Assembly (NCBI RefSeq): GCF_019966515.1
Contig: NZ_JAIMIB010000001.1
Span: 434,001 to 498,000 of the forward strand
Length of the DNA: 64,000 nucleotides
Reading direction: 5' to 3'
Origin: Roseovarius aestuarii
GTDB taxonomy: Bacteria > Pseudomonadota > Alphaproteobacteria > Rhodobacterales > Rhodobacteraceae
The stretch's first letter is position 1. Each line of letters opens with the position of its first letter. Positions 8,541 through 17,431 of this stretch are shown here, one piece after another. The translations under genes and the position numbers were made by a program. The notes under the pieces are model-generated. The model was given only the letters and a program-made list of their open reading frames with translations. It ran no database searches and was not told the origin of the DNA.

Positions 8541-8847
8541 AATCAGGCCAGGGTGATCTGTGAAGGGTGCGGGGGCAGACCGTGGAATCACGGCAGGTAT
8601 ATACCTACCCTAAAGCATAGATACCACATATAGTGCGGGTTTTCAGGAATAAATTTTACCTGACAGGAAACACGACGCATGCTAACCTGTTTGCGACACG
8701 GCTCTTTTGCAATGAAAAGAGTCGAGTTAGTGGTAACATTGGTGTACCATCCGAACCACTGATGGACCAATACTAAACCAAAACGAAGGGGCCACGCGCA
8801 AAAAGAGCCCCGCAAAAAAGCAACTGTCCAAACGGGAGGACAACTGA
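8541..8847 (+). promoter_or_regulatory. Intergenic leader upstream of the ammonium transporter
   Basis: This 307-bp gap holds no gene. A perfect inverted repeat with 7-bp arms (CTCTTTT and AAAAGAG, 6-nt spacer) occupies 8702-8721, and a short CCGTG/CACGG hairpin lies at 8580-8593. An AGGAGGA-like ribosome-binding site lies just before the ATG at 8848. The gap separates the osmolyte operon from amt, so the transporter probably has its own promoter. I could not find a convincing sigma-54 site despite looking, because amt genes are often nitrogen-regulated. Confidence 0.5.
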
Positions 8848-10287
8848 ATGGATACCGATATCGGTGCTTTGACGGTGATTTTCACCGAGTTCTATTACTG
8901 GGTGACTGTACCGCTCATGTTCCTGATCCATGTAGGCTTCTGCATGTATGAGGTTGGGGCAACCCGCCACAAAAACCACGTTCACACGCTGATGAAAAAC
9001 ACCATGCTCATCCCGCTGGTGACCGTGACCTTCTTCTTCTTCGGATGGTGGATCTACTTCGCCTTCCCCAATGGACCGGGCATCACCGGTGGCCTCACCC
9101 AATCCGACAACGCGGTTCCATGGGGCGAACTGATGGGTACCCATCTGGGCGGACCCGGCATCGCCAGCCAGGATCCGGTGATGGGCTATGGGGTCGAGCT
9201 GGGTAACAGCTTCTGGGCCCGCATCAACGGTGTGTTCTGGGCAGCCTTCCTGCTGTTCTCATGGACAGCGGCCTCGATCGTCTCGGGCGCCACTATTGAG
9301 CGTATCCGCCCCTCGGCCTTCTGGATTCTGGCCGTTGTCATCGGTTCGTTCACCTGGATCATTGACGCTGCTTGGGGCTGGCACCCCGATGGCTGGATGG
9401 TCACGCAGTTGGGCTATCACGATGCCTATGCATCGGGTGTGATCCATGCCATTGCCGGTGGCTTTGCGCTTGGTGTGGTTTGTGTGCTGGGGCCACGGAT
9501 CGGCAAGTTCGCCCCCGACGGCACCCCGCGCAACATCAACCCGCATAACAAGTGGCTGGTGACCATCGGCCTCTTCCTGATCTATTGCGGCTTCTGGGGC
9601 TTTTATGTCGCCTGCAACGTGCCGATCATCGATCACGGTACTCTGGGCGGCGCCGAAGGCGTAGTGAACTTCACAGCGACCACCATCTACCTCACACCGA
9701 CGACGCTTTCGGCCATCGTGTTCAACTTCCTGATGTCTCTGTCAGGCGGTCTGATCATGGGTTACATCGTGTCCAGGGGCGAGGCATTCTGGACCTATTC
9801 GGCTGGTCTTGCCGGGGTCATCACCGCGTCTGCAGGCAATGACCTCTACCATCCGTATCAGGCCATGCTCATCGGTGCGGTTGGCGCATATTGTGCCTAC
9901 AAGCTGCACTTCTGGGTCGAGCGCAAGTTCAAGATCGACGATCCTGTTGGCGCGATTGCCGTACATGGTTATGCCGGTTTCATCGGCCTGATCATCTGTG
10001 GCTTCATGCTTTGGGGTCATCCGGCGACAGCGGCCTATCATGATCCGGCAGCGCATATCACCCCGTGGGGTCAGCTTGCGGGCGCGATCATCATGTTCGG
10101 TGTTCTGGGCTTCCTGCCTGCCTTCATCGTCTCGAAAATCCTTTCGGGCATGGGCATGCTGCGCGTGCCGCCAGCGGTCGAACTGGTTGGTCTCGACATG
10201 AGTGAAGAGATGGCAGAAGAAGCTGACGCAATTGCCATTTCTGAAGCTGACATCGCCGAGGCCAAGCGCCTTGGTCTGATAAGTTAA
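8848..10287 (+). CDS. amt: Ammonium transporter (Amt family)
   Basis: The 479-residue polytopic membrane protein has about eleven hydrophobic segments. The conserved twin histidines are visible: H200 in VIHAIAGG and H373 in AVHGYAG, with an Asp (D192) eight residues before the first, matching the D160/H168 spacing I recall for E. coli AmtB. It transports ammonium/ammonia, or possibly methylammonium, across the inner membrane. There is no cleavable signal peptide, and the C-terminal tail is long and acidic. Unlike most amt loci, no GlnK gene is adjacent. It follows a cluster predicted to demethylate and deaminate osmolytes, so ammonium or methylamine recapture is a reasonable inferred role. 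Confidence 0.92.
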   Translation: MDTDIGALTVIFTEFYYWVTVPLMFLIHVGFCMYEVGATRHKNHVHTLMKNTMLIPLVTVTFFFFGWWIYFAFPNGPGITGGLTQSDNAVPWGELMGTHLGGPGIASQDPVMGYGVELGNSFWARINGVFWAAFLLFSWTAASIVSGATIERIRPSAFWILAVVIGSFTWIIDAAWGWHPDGWMVTQLGYHDAYASGVIHAIAGGFALGVVCVLGPRIGKFAPDGTPRNINPHNKWLVTIGLFLIYCGFWGFYVACNVPIIDHGTLGGAEGVVNFTATTIYLTPTTLSAIVFNFLMSLSGGLIMGYIVSRGEAFWTYSAGLAGVITASAGNDLYHPYQAMLIGAVGAYCAYKLHFWVERKFKIDDPVGAIAVHGYAGFIGLIICGFMLWGHPATAAYHDPAAHITPWGQLAGAIIMFGVLGFLPAFIVSKILSGMGMLRVPPAVELVGLDMSEEMAEEADAIAISEADIAEAKRLGLIS

Positions 10288-10299
10288 GGAGGACCACAT

Positions 10300-10530
10300 A
10301 TGTCAACGACACAAGTAGAAACCTGGGCCGGAGCCGACCTGTCGCAGATCGGTCCCATCTACCCGATGGTTGGGATGGAGTTCATTCTCTTCATCGTCTG
10401 CGTCCTCTTCTGGCTGGCCTTCCACTTCATGCAGGCCGGTATCGAGAAGAAAGAGATGGAGGCTGACGAGGCCGCCGCGAAGAGCCCCGAGCGATTAGCG
10501 AGGGTCTTTGCCGAGGAAGCCGCCGAATAG
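10300..10530 (+). CDS. Small single-pass membrane protein downstream of Amt
   Basis: This 76-residue protein begins 12 bp after amt with a strong AAGGAGGA ribosome-binding site. It has one hydrophobic segment (about residues 18-45, GMEFILFIVCVLFWLAFHFM) followed by a charged, Glu/Ala-rich cytoplasmic-type tail. I do not recognise a family. Because it is co-transcribed with amt and ends immediately before a strong terminator, it is probably a small partner or regulator of the transporter. That role is inferred only from position. Confidence 0.7.
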   Translation: MSTTQVETWAGADLSQIGPIYPMVGMEFILFIVCVLFWLAFHFMQAGIEKKEMEADEAAAKSPERLARVFAEEAAE

Positions 10531-10551
10531 GCCGATCCTCAGACCGATCTC

Positions 10552-10583
10552 AAACGGCCCCTGCAAACGCGGGGGCCGTTTTT
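10552..10583 (+). terminator. Rho-independent terminator after amt operon
   Basis: A perfect 10-bp stem (AAACGGCCCC / GGGGCCGTTT) with a 10-nt loop is followed by a T run. It lies 22 bp after the stop of the small membrane protein and reads in the direction of amt. Confidence 0.92.
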
Positions 10584-10999
10584 CGTGTGGATCTTCAACC
10601 AAGCGGCGAGTCCATTACGAGGTCTGAATTCTCTAAAGTGGATGACCCGACGACCAACAACAGCGCGGGTACGGCCTAGAAACCCGATGCATCGCAATGG
10701 TAAAGAGCGGCACCTCGCGTAGCGCTATTTCAGCAAAGAGGAAAGAGCTGCCGCAAACGGTCGCGGCCCCAAAAAAAGCAACGCGGACGTCAGGTTTGTC
10801 GTTGGGCTTTGTCCGTTTTTTATATCTCGACTTCGCCAATCAAGGCCGCCAACACGACCCGTCTACTGCGCAAGCAGTCGAGCATATCCAAACTCCACTT
10901 CGCCCGGAAGCCGCCAATCCAGCGCCAACGTCCACGTTGCTTTTTCCACTGCAAGAATAGATACATGGATATACGCGTTTTCAAGAAGTGGTCGCCTGA
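10584..10999. other. Gene-poor stretch before ABC permeases, holding an EamA remnant
   Basis: No intact gene is visible here. Part of it encodes, on the minus strand, a fragment resembling the start of a drug/metabolite transporter (listed separately). The remainder up to 11000 shows no recognisable coding or structured element. No substrate-binding protein gene precedes the ABC permeases, which would normally be expected here. Confidence 0.6.
10681..10839 (-). pseudogene. N-terminal remnant of an EamA/DMT-family transporter
   Basis: The minus-strand translation contains VAFFGAATVCGSSFLFAEIA and then LREVPLFTIAMHRV, which closely resembles the first helix of EamA/DMT permeases (typically LWGSSFLFIKIALREVPPLTLxxxR). 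The resemblance ends after about 53 residues, so only the first helix and loop remain of a normally ~290-residue, ten-helix protein. This is most simply a deletion relic. Confidence 0.55.
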
Positions 11000-12007
11000 A
11001 TGCTGACATATACCGTCCGACGACTGGTTCTGTCCGTTCCGACGCTGCTTTTTATTGCCCTGATGATTTTCCTGCTTCTGGAACTCGCGCCCGGGGACCC
11101 GATGGCGCAGGTGCCGCTGACCGTGCCGCCGGACGTCAAGCAACAGATGCGCGAGGCGCTTGGCCTGGGCGAGCCTACCCATATCCGCTTTGGCAAGTGG
11201 CTCTACCAGTTCTTCGTCGTCGAACCCTCGGTCTGGATGGACAACACATTCGGCACCGCGCTGTCGGACGGTAAACAGCGGGTGATCAGTTGGCAGACCC
11301 GTTCGCCGGTGATGGATATCGTGATCCAGCGCATGCCGCAAACGCTCTGGGTGGTGGCGATGTCCTATGTGGTGGGCATTCTGATCGCCCTGCCCATCGG
11401 CATTTATTCCGCCTACCGGCAATATTCGGTCTTCGATCAGGTCGGTACCTTCATCACCATGGTGGGCTATTCCGTCCCGCCGTTCTTTTCCGGCGTACTG
11501 GTGATCGTGATCTTCTCGGTCCAGCTGGGCTGGCTGCCGTCGATCTACGACACCACCCATCAGGTCGTGGATTGGGACAGCTTCGTCATACAGCTCAAAC
11601 AGATGGTTATGCCGGTGATGGTGCTGGCGCTGCAGACCACCGCGCAGATCAGCCGCTTCATGCGCGCCTCGATGCTGGACAATCTGGGGCAGGATTACGT
11701 GCGCACAGCCCGCGCCAAGGGGTTGAGCGAAAGCGTGGTGGTGCTGGTGCATGTGCTGCGCAACTCGATGATCCCGGTGGTGACGGTGATTGCCCTAGGC
11801 GTGCCGCAGATCTTCGGCGGCGCGATCATTACCGAGCAGATTTTCAAGGTGAACGGGCTGGGCCAGCTGCTGATCACAGCGATTCAGGCCAACGATTTGC
11901 CGATGGTGCAGACCGTGACCTTCATGCTTGCCGTTCTGATCGTGCTGTTCAACATCATCGCCGATCTGCTCTATGGCCTGCTGGACCCGAGGATCCGCTA
12001 TGACTGA
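11000..12007 (+). CDS. ABC transporter permease, oligopeptide/dipeptide DppB-type
   Basis: This 335-residue inner-membrane protein has the DppB/OppB N-terminus (MLTYTVRRLVLSVPTLLFIA, then LELAPGDPM), several hydrophobic helices, and the permease coupling motif RTARAKGLSESVVVLVHVLRNSMIP. The family forms half of the membrane channel for peptide, nickel or opine-type importers. The gene overlaps the following DppC-type permease gene by 8 bp. The usual periplasmic binding protein and DppD/DppF ATPases are not found on either side, so substrate and functionality are uncertain. Confidence 0.9.
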   Translation: MLTYTVRRLVLSVPTLLFIALMIFLLLELAPGDPMAQVPLTVPPDVKQQMREALGLGEPTHIRFGKWLYQFFVVEPSVWMDNTFGTALSDGKQRVISWQTRSPVMDIVIQRMPQTLWVVAMSYVVGILIALPIGIYSAYRQYSVFDQVGTFITMVGYSVPPFFSGVLVIVIFSVQLGWLPSIYDTTHQVVDWDSFVIQLKQMVMPVMVLALQTTAQISRFMRASMLDNLGQDYVRTARAKGLSESVVVLVHVLRNSMIPVVTVIALGVPQIFGGAIITEQIFKVNGLGQLLITAIQANDLPMVQTVTFMLAVLIVLFNIIADLLYGLLDPRIRYD

Positions 12008-12902
12008 GCCCCTGCCCTCCGCCGCCCCCCGCAGCCAGTGGCGCGATGTCTGGCACCAGTTCCGCGCCCATCGCGGCGCGCTGATCGGCATGGTGATCTT
12101 TCTGCTGATCATCGCCACGGTCTTTGCAGGCCCGCTGATCTGGACCATCGACCCCACCTTCATCGACATCCGGACGCGCAATCAGGGACCAAACTGGGCG
12201 CATCCCTTCGGCACCGACCAGCTGGGCCGCGACACGCTGGCGCGGATGATGGCAGGTGGACGCAGTTCGATCACCGTGGGGCTGACGGCGATGCTTCTGG
12301 CGCTGGTACTGGGCAGCCTCGTCGGTGTGATCGCTGGGTTCTTCCGATGGCTCGACGGGCCGCTGATGCGCCTGACCGATCTGTTCCTGTCGCTGCCGCT
12401 CTTGCCGCTCCTGCTGGTCATGGTCATGCTCTTCCGCGAGGCACTCAGCGCCACGTTCGGGCCCGAAACCGGCATCTTCATCCTGATCGTCGTCGCCATC
12501 GGCGTGACCAGCTGGATGCCCACCGCACGGATCGTGCGCGGCGACGTGCTGGCCCTGAAAGAGCGCGAATTTGTCCTCGCCGCCCGCTCCATCGGCACCT
12601 CGAACCTGAACCTGATCACCCGACACATTCTGCCCAACGTGATGTCCCCGATCATGGTGTCGGCCACGCTGGGCATCGCCAACGCGATCATCACCGAAAG
12701 CGCGCTCAGCTTCCTCGGCCTTGGCTTCCCGCCCGATTTCCCCACCTGGGGGCGGCTTCTAAACGATGCCACGGTGTATTTGCAGGACTACCCCGAGCGG
12801 GTGATCTGGCCCGGCCTTGCGATTTCGCTCACCGTGCTCAGCGTCAATTATATGGGCGACGGGCTGCGCGATGCGCTCGACCCGCGCATCCGCGGAAGGT
12901 AA
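12000..12902 (+). CDS. ABC transporter permease, oligopeptide/dipeptide DppC-type
   Basis: The 300-residue product starts at the ATG at 12000, overlapping the DppB-like stop. It shows the DppC hallmark N-terminal helix (GALIGMVIFLLIIATVF), the HPFGTDQLGRDTLARMMAGGR motif and the coupling loop LAARSIGTSNLNLITRHILPN. It pairs with the preceding DppB-like permease. Downstream comes a convergent amidohydrolase gene rather than ATPase genes, so the pair must use subunits encoded elsewhere or be non-functional. Confidence 0.9.
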   Translation: MTEPLPSAAPRSQWRDVWHQFRAHRGALIGMVIFLLIIATVFAGPLIWTIDPTFIDIRTRNQGPNWAHPFGTDQLGRDTLARMMAGGRSSITVGLTAMLLALVLGSLVGVIAGFFRWLDGPLMRLTDLFLSLPLLPLLLVMVMLFREALSATFGPETGIFILIVVAIGVTSWMPTARIVRGDVLALKEREFVLAARSIGTSNLNLITRHILPNVMSPIMVSATLGIANAIITESALSFLGLGFPPDFPTWGRLLNDATVYLQDYPERVIWPGLAISLTVLSVNYMGDGLRDALDPRIRGR

Positions 12903-12939
12903 TCCCGGCGGCGCAAATCGAGTTGGCGCAGATCATCCA

Positions 12940-14619
12940 CTAGTTTCGCCTGTGCGTCACAGTACCGTTGCAGATCGTCGCAACCGCGTGTGCCTCGGTT
13001 ATCTTGTCCGGTGAAAGTGCTGTCAGATCGCGGCTCATGACCGCAACATCCGCCATCATACCCACCTTGAGCTTGCCCTTACTGTCTTCACGAAATTCGA
13101 CCCAAGCGTTGTCAAGCGTGTAGCTGGCAAGGGTATTTGTCAGGCTCTGTGTTTGATCGACCCAGGGCGCCCCCAGATCAAGCGGCGCAATCGCCGATTT
13201 CACATTAAGCATCACGTCAACCGGAATGACCGGCCAGTCGGTTGCAAAAACCACGCGCGCGCCGGTCTCGCGTATCGTCTGCCAAGCAAAGGCACTTGGG
13301 ATCTGATGGGGATGCAGCGACTCGTCCATTTGACTGGGACCAAAGATATGCCCGAATGGCGCATGGCCGGGCTGGATCGACGCCACAATGCCCAGCTTAG
13401 CGAGGCGGGGAATATCATCGGGATGCATGACCTCCAGATGCTCGATTCGGTGGCGGCTATCGCGTCGGCCATTTGCATCAATTGCCGCTTCATAGGCATC
13501 GATTGTCCTGCGCACCCCCGCGTCCCCGATCGCATGTACCGCGATCTGAAAGCCCAGACGATCGGCCTCGATACAGCAAGCCACCAGATGCTCTTGGGTG
13601 AACACCTCATCACCCGTGTTGCCACCGGCCCCCAACGCACCCGGGTAGGGTTCCAGCATCAGGGCTGTACCACTGTCGATCACGCCGTCGATGAACATTT
13701 TCACATGGCTGCACCGGACCATTTCGCCCTGGAACCGTTCGCGCATGGCCGGGGCCTCGTTGGTCATCCGCTCAAGCGCGTCGGTACCCTTCATGTGGAA
13801 TGGCACATTGCAGCGGCATAGCAAGCGGCCTTCCTGCTCAAGCTCCGAGAGCAATTCCAGCTGATAGGTGTTGCCATCCATCAGATGCAGCCCGGTGATG
13901 CCTTGTTCGGCGCAGTGCTGCAGACCGCGGGCGATCACGTCCTTGTCCATCCGGCGCTGTTCGGGCGTGGCCGGCGGCATCGGGTCCTTGCCGGTGGTGA
14001 GGCCCAGCAATTCGCGCCCCGCGTAACGGGTGAGCGCCATAACAGGGCCGTAGGCACCCGGCTCCAGCAACTCACCGGATGCCAACCCATCCTCTCCCAT
14101 CACGATTTCCGACCCAGCGTCGACCTCGCCACCTTGCAGCAACCCGGCAGCTTTGAGAGCGGCGGTATTGGCCCAGATCGTGTGATGGTCGGGAGCAAAC
14201 ATTGCCAGTGGGCGCTCCGGTAAAATCTGATCAAGATCGTGGCGCGTGAGTGTCTTGCCCGTGCCCAGAATGCCGTAATCAGCCATCACGCAGAACACCA
14301 ACTCGTCATCCGGGTTCTTCGCCGCATAGGGGCGGATCAGGTCAATCATCGCCGCAAGGCCTTCGACACCATAAAGGCTCAGGCAATCAAGCTCGACCGA
14401 GCCGCCGAACAAATGCACATGGCTGTCGATGAAACCCGGCAGCACGGTTGCATTCTGCGCGTCGATCATCTGCGTATCTGAGCCTGCCATCGCAAACACG
14501 CTCTCGTCATCACCCACGGCGATGATGATGCCGTCGGCGATGGCAAGTGCTCTCGCTTCTGGCTGATCCTCGTCAAAAGTCATCAGGGCGCCGTTATGAA
14601 CGATAATGTCGGGTGTCAT
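12940..14619 (-). CDS. YtcJ-like metal-dependent amidohydrolase
   Basis: This 559-residue protein starts at the ATG at 14619 (MTPDIIVHNGALMTFDED), where the family's N-terminal beta-sandwich begins; the frame stays open upstream but without similarity. Amidohydrolase-superfamily signatures are LPGFIDSHVHLFGG (HxH metal ligands), IAVHAIGDAGVRRTIDAYE, RIEHLEV and FATDWPV near the C-terminus. The family hydrolyses amides or related bonds, with mostly unknown substrates. It converges on the DppBC-like permease pair, so a peptide or amide substrate shared with that transporter is possible but unproven. It diverges from the ABC exporter gene. Confidence 0.88.
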   Translation of the reverse strand: MTPDIIVHNGALMTFDEDQPEARALAIADGIIIAVGDDESVFAMAGSDTQMIDAQNATVLPGFIDSHVHLFGGSVELDCLSLYGVEGLAAMIDLIRPYAAKNPDDELVFCVMADYGILGTGKTLTRHDLDQILPERPLAMFAPDHHTIWANTAALKAAGLLQGGEVDAGSEIVMGEDGLASGELLEPGAYGPVMALTRYAGRELLGLTTGKDPMPPATPEQRRMDKDVIARGLQHCAEQGITGLHLMDGNTYQLELLSELEQEGRLLCRCNVPFHMKGTDALERMTNEAPAMRERFQGEMVRCSHVKMFIDGVIDSGTALMLEPYPGALGAGGNTGDEVFTQEHLVACCIEADRLGFQIAVHAIGDAGVRRTIDAYEAAIDANGRRDSRHRIEHLEVMHPDDIPRLAKLGIVASIQPGHAPFGHIFGPSQMDESLHPHQIPSAFAWQTIRETGARVVFATDWPVIPVDVMLNVKSAIAPLDLGAPWVDQTQSLTNTLASYTLDNAWVEFREDSKGKLKVGMMADVAVMSRDLTALSPDKITEAHAVATICNGTVTHRRN

Positions 14620-14822
14620 GGCAACCTTTAAGCAGATGGGGTGCAGCCCTGCCCAGGCGGGTCTGCTGTTCCGCCATAATGATCCTACTTCTAAGCCCGC
14701 GTCCAGATCATGGACAGAAATCTTACGGCGGCTTCGGGCGATAAACTTCTGGCATAAAGCGACAAGGGAATTGAATATCGGTGCAGCGCCGATATCTCTA
14801 CGGGGTGAACGAGGGATCGAAT

Positions 14823-16652
14823 GTGACCAAAAAACAGCCGCAGCGCAACGGCGCCATGACCACACTGCGCCGTGGCATGACGCTGTTGACTGCACAAGAC
14901 CGGCGCCGGGCCTTGCAGAGTGTGGCAGCGAGCCTTCTATCGGCGATCGTGTCGAGCCTGATGGTCTGGTCGGTGATCCCGTTCACCGAACTTTTGTCTG
15001 ACCCTAACGCGGTAGACAACAACCGTTTTCTCGCTGCGCTTGACCGTCAATTGGATGAACCTGCGTCCTATTCGCTTCTGATCCTGGTCGGGGCAAGCTG
15101 CGCGTTACTCGCGCTTGGCGTCTTTTTGGCGCAGCTTCTACAGACCCGAACCGCGACCAGCTTCACCGCCGGGTTAAATCACCATCTTGGTCATCGGTTA
15201 CTGGCCTGCTACCTCCACCAACCATACGAATTCTTCCTTGATCAGCACACCAGCGCGCTTTCAACCAACATCCTTTCGGAAACCGAAGCGGCAGTGGGCA
15301 ATTTCTACCGGCCGATGATCCAGCTTGCCGCAGCTCTGCCGACCACCATCGCCGTGATCGCGGTCCTTGCGCTGATGAACGCGACGATAGTCGTTCTGCT
15401 GGGCGGCGGCGTGTTCGTGACTTATGGCGCGACCTATCTGGTCATGCGCCGCCGCGCCCGGCGGCTTGGACAGCAAAGAGCCGAGGCCAACCGCCGCCGG
15501 TTCCGCAATGCCAGTGAAAGCCTGCAAGGCGTCAAGGGCATCAAGATTCTAGGCCGGGAAGAAACCTATCTGGCGCGCTTTGAACATGCATCGCACGAGA
15601 TGCGGGAAGCCGCCATCGCGTCGCAACTTCTCGCCAGCGTACCGGGCTTTGCATTGCGCGCTGCGGCACTTGTCGGGGGTGTTCTCTTTATACTGCTATA
15701 TGTCCGCGAAAGCGATTTTCTGGCTGGCCAGGCGCTTGGCAATATCGGGCCCGCGCTTGGCGTGCTTGCGGTTGCGGCGCATCGGTTGATGCCCGAGGTG
15801 CAGCGTATCCTCGACAGCCTGATGCGGCTGCAATACGGCATCCCCGCGATGGAGCGGTTGCATGCTGACCTTGCCGACCTTGCCCCGATCACGCATGCAG
15901 ACGATGGCGAGCGGATCAGACTCGCACGCGAGTTGACATTCGAGCACGTCTCCTACGCCTACCCCGGTGCCGATAGCCCCGGTTTGTCGGACATCAACCT
16001 GCGCATTCCTGCCGGTACAAAACTCGGGATCGTTGGCCGGTCCGGGGCGGGCAAGACAACGCTTGGCGATATCGCACTGGGGTTGCTCGCGACGAGTACG
16101 GGTCGGCTGCTGGTCGACGGCCATGCCGTAGACGATCAATCCCGGCGAGCGTGGCTGCGCAGCGTGGGGTCAGTGCCGCAGGACATCTTTCTTGCCGATG
16201 CCAGCGTGTCAGAGAACATCGCGCTCGGCCTGCCGCCGCAGGAAATCAACATGCACCGCGTACGCGAAAGTGCCCGGCGCGCGCAGATCGACAACTTCGT
16301 GACCGATACGCTGGCCGAGGGGTACGCCACCCACATCGGCGAGCGCGGCGTGCGCCTGTCCGGCGGTCAACGCCAACGTCTGGCGATTGCACGCGCCCTC
16401 TACCGTGACGCGGACCTGATCGTTTTCGACGAGGCGACGAACGCGCTCGACAGTCGCACCGAAGAAGAAGTTATGTCGGCGCTACGCGCGTTGCCTGAGG
16501 AAAAGACCGTCCTGATCATCGCCCATCGGCTGAGCACCCTTGATATCTGCGACCAGATCGTAGTTCTGGAAAACGGGCGTGTTGCTGGGTTTGGGACACG
16601 CGCGGAGCTTGAGCAAGACTGCCCTAGTTTTCGTAGCCTCACGACCTTCTGA
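14823..16652 (+). CDS. ABC exporter with fused membrane and ATPase domains, flippase-like
   Basis: A six-helix membrane domain occupies roughly residues 20-330, followed by an ATPase with Walker A GRSGAGKTT, signature LSGGQRQR, Walker B LIVFDEATNAL and the H-loop IAHRLS. I favour the GTG at 14823, which has a GAGGG ribosome-binding site 8 nt upstream; the frame is open from 14781. The architecture and the segment around FLDQHTSALSTNILSETE resemble PglK/lipid-linked-glycan flippases, although lipid or peptide exporters are alternatives. It converges on the CotH/VTC operon across a strong hairpin. Confidence 0.85.
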   Translation: MTKKQPQRNGAMTTLRRGMTLLTAQDRRRALQSVAASLLSAIVSSLMVWSVIPFTELLSDPNAVDNNRFLAALDRQLDEPASYSLLILVGASCALLALGVFLAQLLQTRTATSFTAGLNHHLGHRLLACYLHQPYEFFLDQHTSALSTNILSETEAAVGNFYRPMIQLAAALPTTIAVIAVLALMNATIVVLLGGGVFVTYGATYLVMRRRARRLGQQRAEANRRRFRNASESLQGVKGIKILGREETYLARFEHASHEMREAAIASQLLASVPGFALRAAALVGGVLFILLYVRESDFLAGQALGNIGPALGVLAVAAHRLMPEVQRILDSLMRLQYGIPAMERLHADLADLAPITHADDGERIRLARELTFEHVSYAYPGADSPGLSDINLRIPAGTKLGIVGRSGAGKTTLGDIALGLLATSTGRLLVDGHAVDDQSRRAWLRSVGSVPQDIFLADASVSENIALGLPPQEINMHRVRESARRAQIDNFVTDTLAEGYATHIGERGVRLSGGQRQRLAIARALYRDADLIVFDEATNALDSRTEEEVMSALRALPEEKTVLIIAHRLSTLDICDQIVVLENGRVAGFGTRAELEQDCPSFRSLTTF

Positions 16653-16671
16653 CGCCTCACCAAAAGGCGAT

Positions 16672-16705
16672 CCGGGCGCCGCTGATACTATCTCAGGGCG
16701 CCCGG
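16672..16705. terminator. Strong hairpin between convergent genes (probable bidirectional terminator)
   Basis: The outer arms are a perfect 9-bp pair (CCGGGCGCC / GGCGCCCGG). Inside, CTGA pairs with TCAG around a 7-nt loop, with a single bulged G. The element lies midway between the ABC exporter stop (16652) and the DUF4956 stop (16734). It lacks a long T tract, so classical intrinsic termination is not certain. Confidence 0.65.
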
Positions 16706-16733
16706 TCAGAGGTTGCTTCAGATGAGCTGTTGC

Positions 16734-17417
16734 TTAGTAGTCAACGTCGTTTTTGGACGCGATCAGCACGACTTCGGACACATCGGGCAACCCGCTCAGA
16801 CGCTCGATCAGGCTGGAATGCGCGACGTCATCGCGCAACGCGATGTCGTAGGTCTGCATCAGGCTGTTGCCGTCACCCGAAGGTTCGATATGCAGCAGGT
16901 TCGAGCGACGGCAGAAATCCTTGATCGCTGACAGGAATGCGCTGCTGTCGCCGTTCTGATTGAAGCGGAACCGCAGGATGAACTCGCTTTTGTAGACCGA
17001 TCCGAAATTCGTGGCTTTGAGCACGAAGATCAGCACGCTCAGGAAAAACGTACCGATACCGGCAAGGAAGTAGTTGCTGGTTCCTGCCGCCATGCCGAGG
17101 CAAAGCGCGGCGAAGACGTAGGATAGGTCCTTGGTGTCTTTCAACACCGTCCGGAAACGAATGATCGACATGGCACCTACAAGCGCAAAGGCCCGCGCCA
17201 GGCTGCCTCCGATCACCATCATCACGATCGCAACGATCAGGGTCACGAACACCAGGGTTTGGGTGAAGGATTGCGAATAGGACAGGCCCTTATGGGTGTG
17301 CTGATAGATGAAGGCGAGCCAGAAGCCGATACAGATGGCCAGAATGACGTTGACCGACATTTCCGTCACCGAATAGGTCAGCAGTTCGGTCGTGACGGGC
17401 GAGAGTACTTGTTCCAT
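16734..17417 (-). CDS. DUF4956 membrane protein
   Basis: This 227-residue protein has about four hydrophobic segments in its first 135 residues, including the family-typical ARAFALVGAMSIIRFRTVLKD and a DTKDLSYVFAALCLGMAAG region, then a soluble C-terminal domain. It matches DUF4956, a family of unknown function that repeatedly occurs beside VTC-domain and CotH genes. It is the last gene of the CotH operon, 14 bp after the VTC gene. A role as membrane partner of the polyphosphate polymerase is inferred from conserved neighbourhood only. Confidence 0.88.
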   Translation of the reverse strand: MEQVLSPVTTELLTYSVTEMSVNVILAICIGFWLAFIYQHTHKGLSYSQSFTQTLVFVTLIVAIVMMVIGGSLARAFALVGAMSIIRFRTVLKDTKDLSYVFAALCLGMAAGTSNYFLAGIGTFFLSVLIFVLKATNFGSVYKSEFILRFRFNQNGDSSAFLSAIKDFCRRSNLLHIEPSGDGNSLMQTYDIALRDDVAHSSLIERLSGLPDVSEVVLIASKNDVDY

Positions 17418-17431
17418 ATTTAGCTCCAGAT

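Noticed and set aside
8680-8720. Possible sigma-54 promoter before amt
   Set aside because: The GG and GC elements do not have the required 10-bp spacing.
10820-11752. 310-codon minus-strand frame under the DppB-like permease gene
   Set aside because: His-rich antisense translation with no recognisable domain, opposite a convincing permease.
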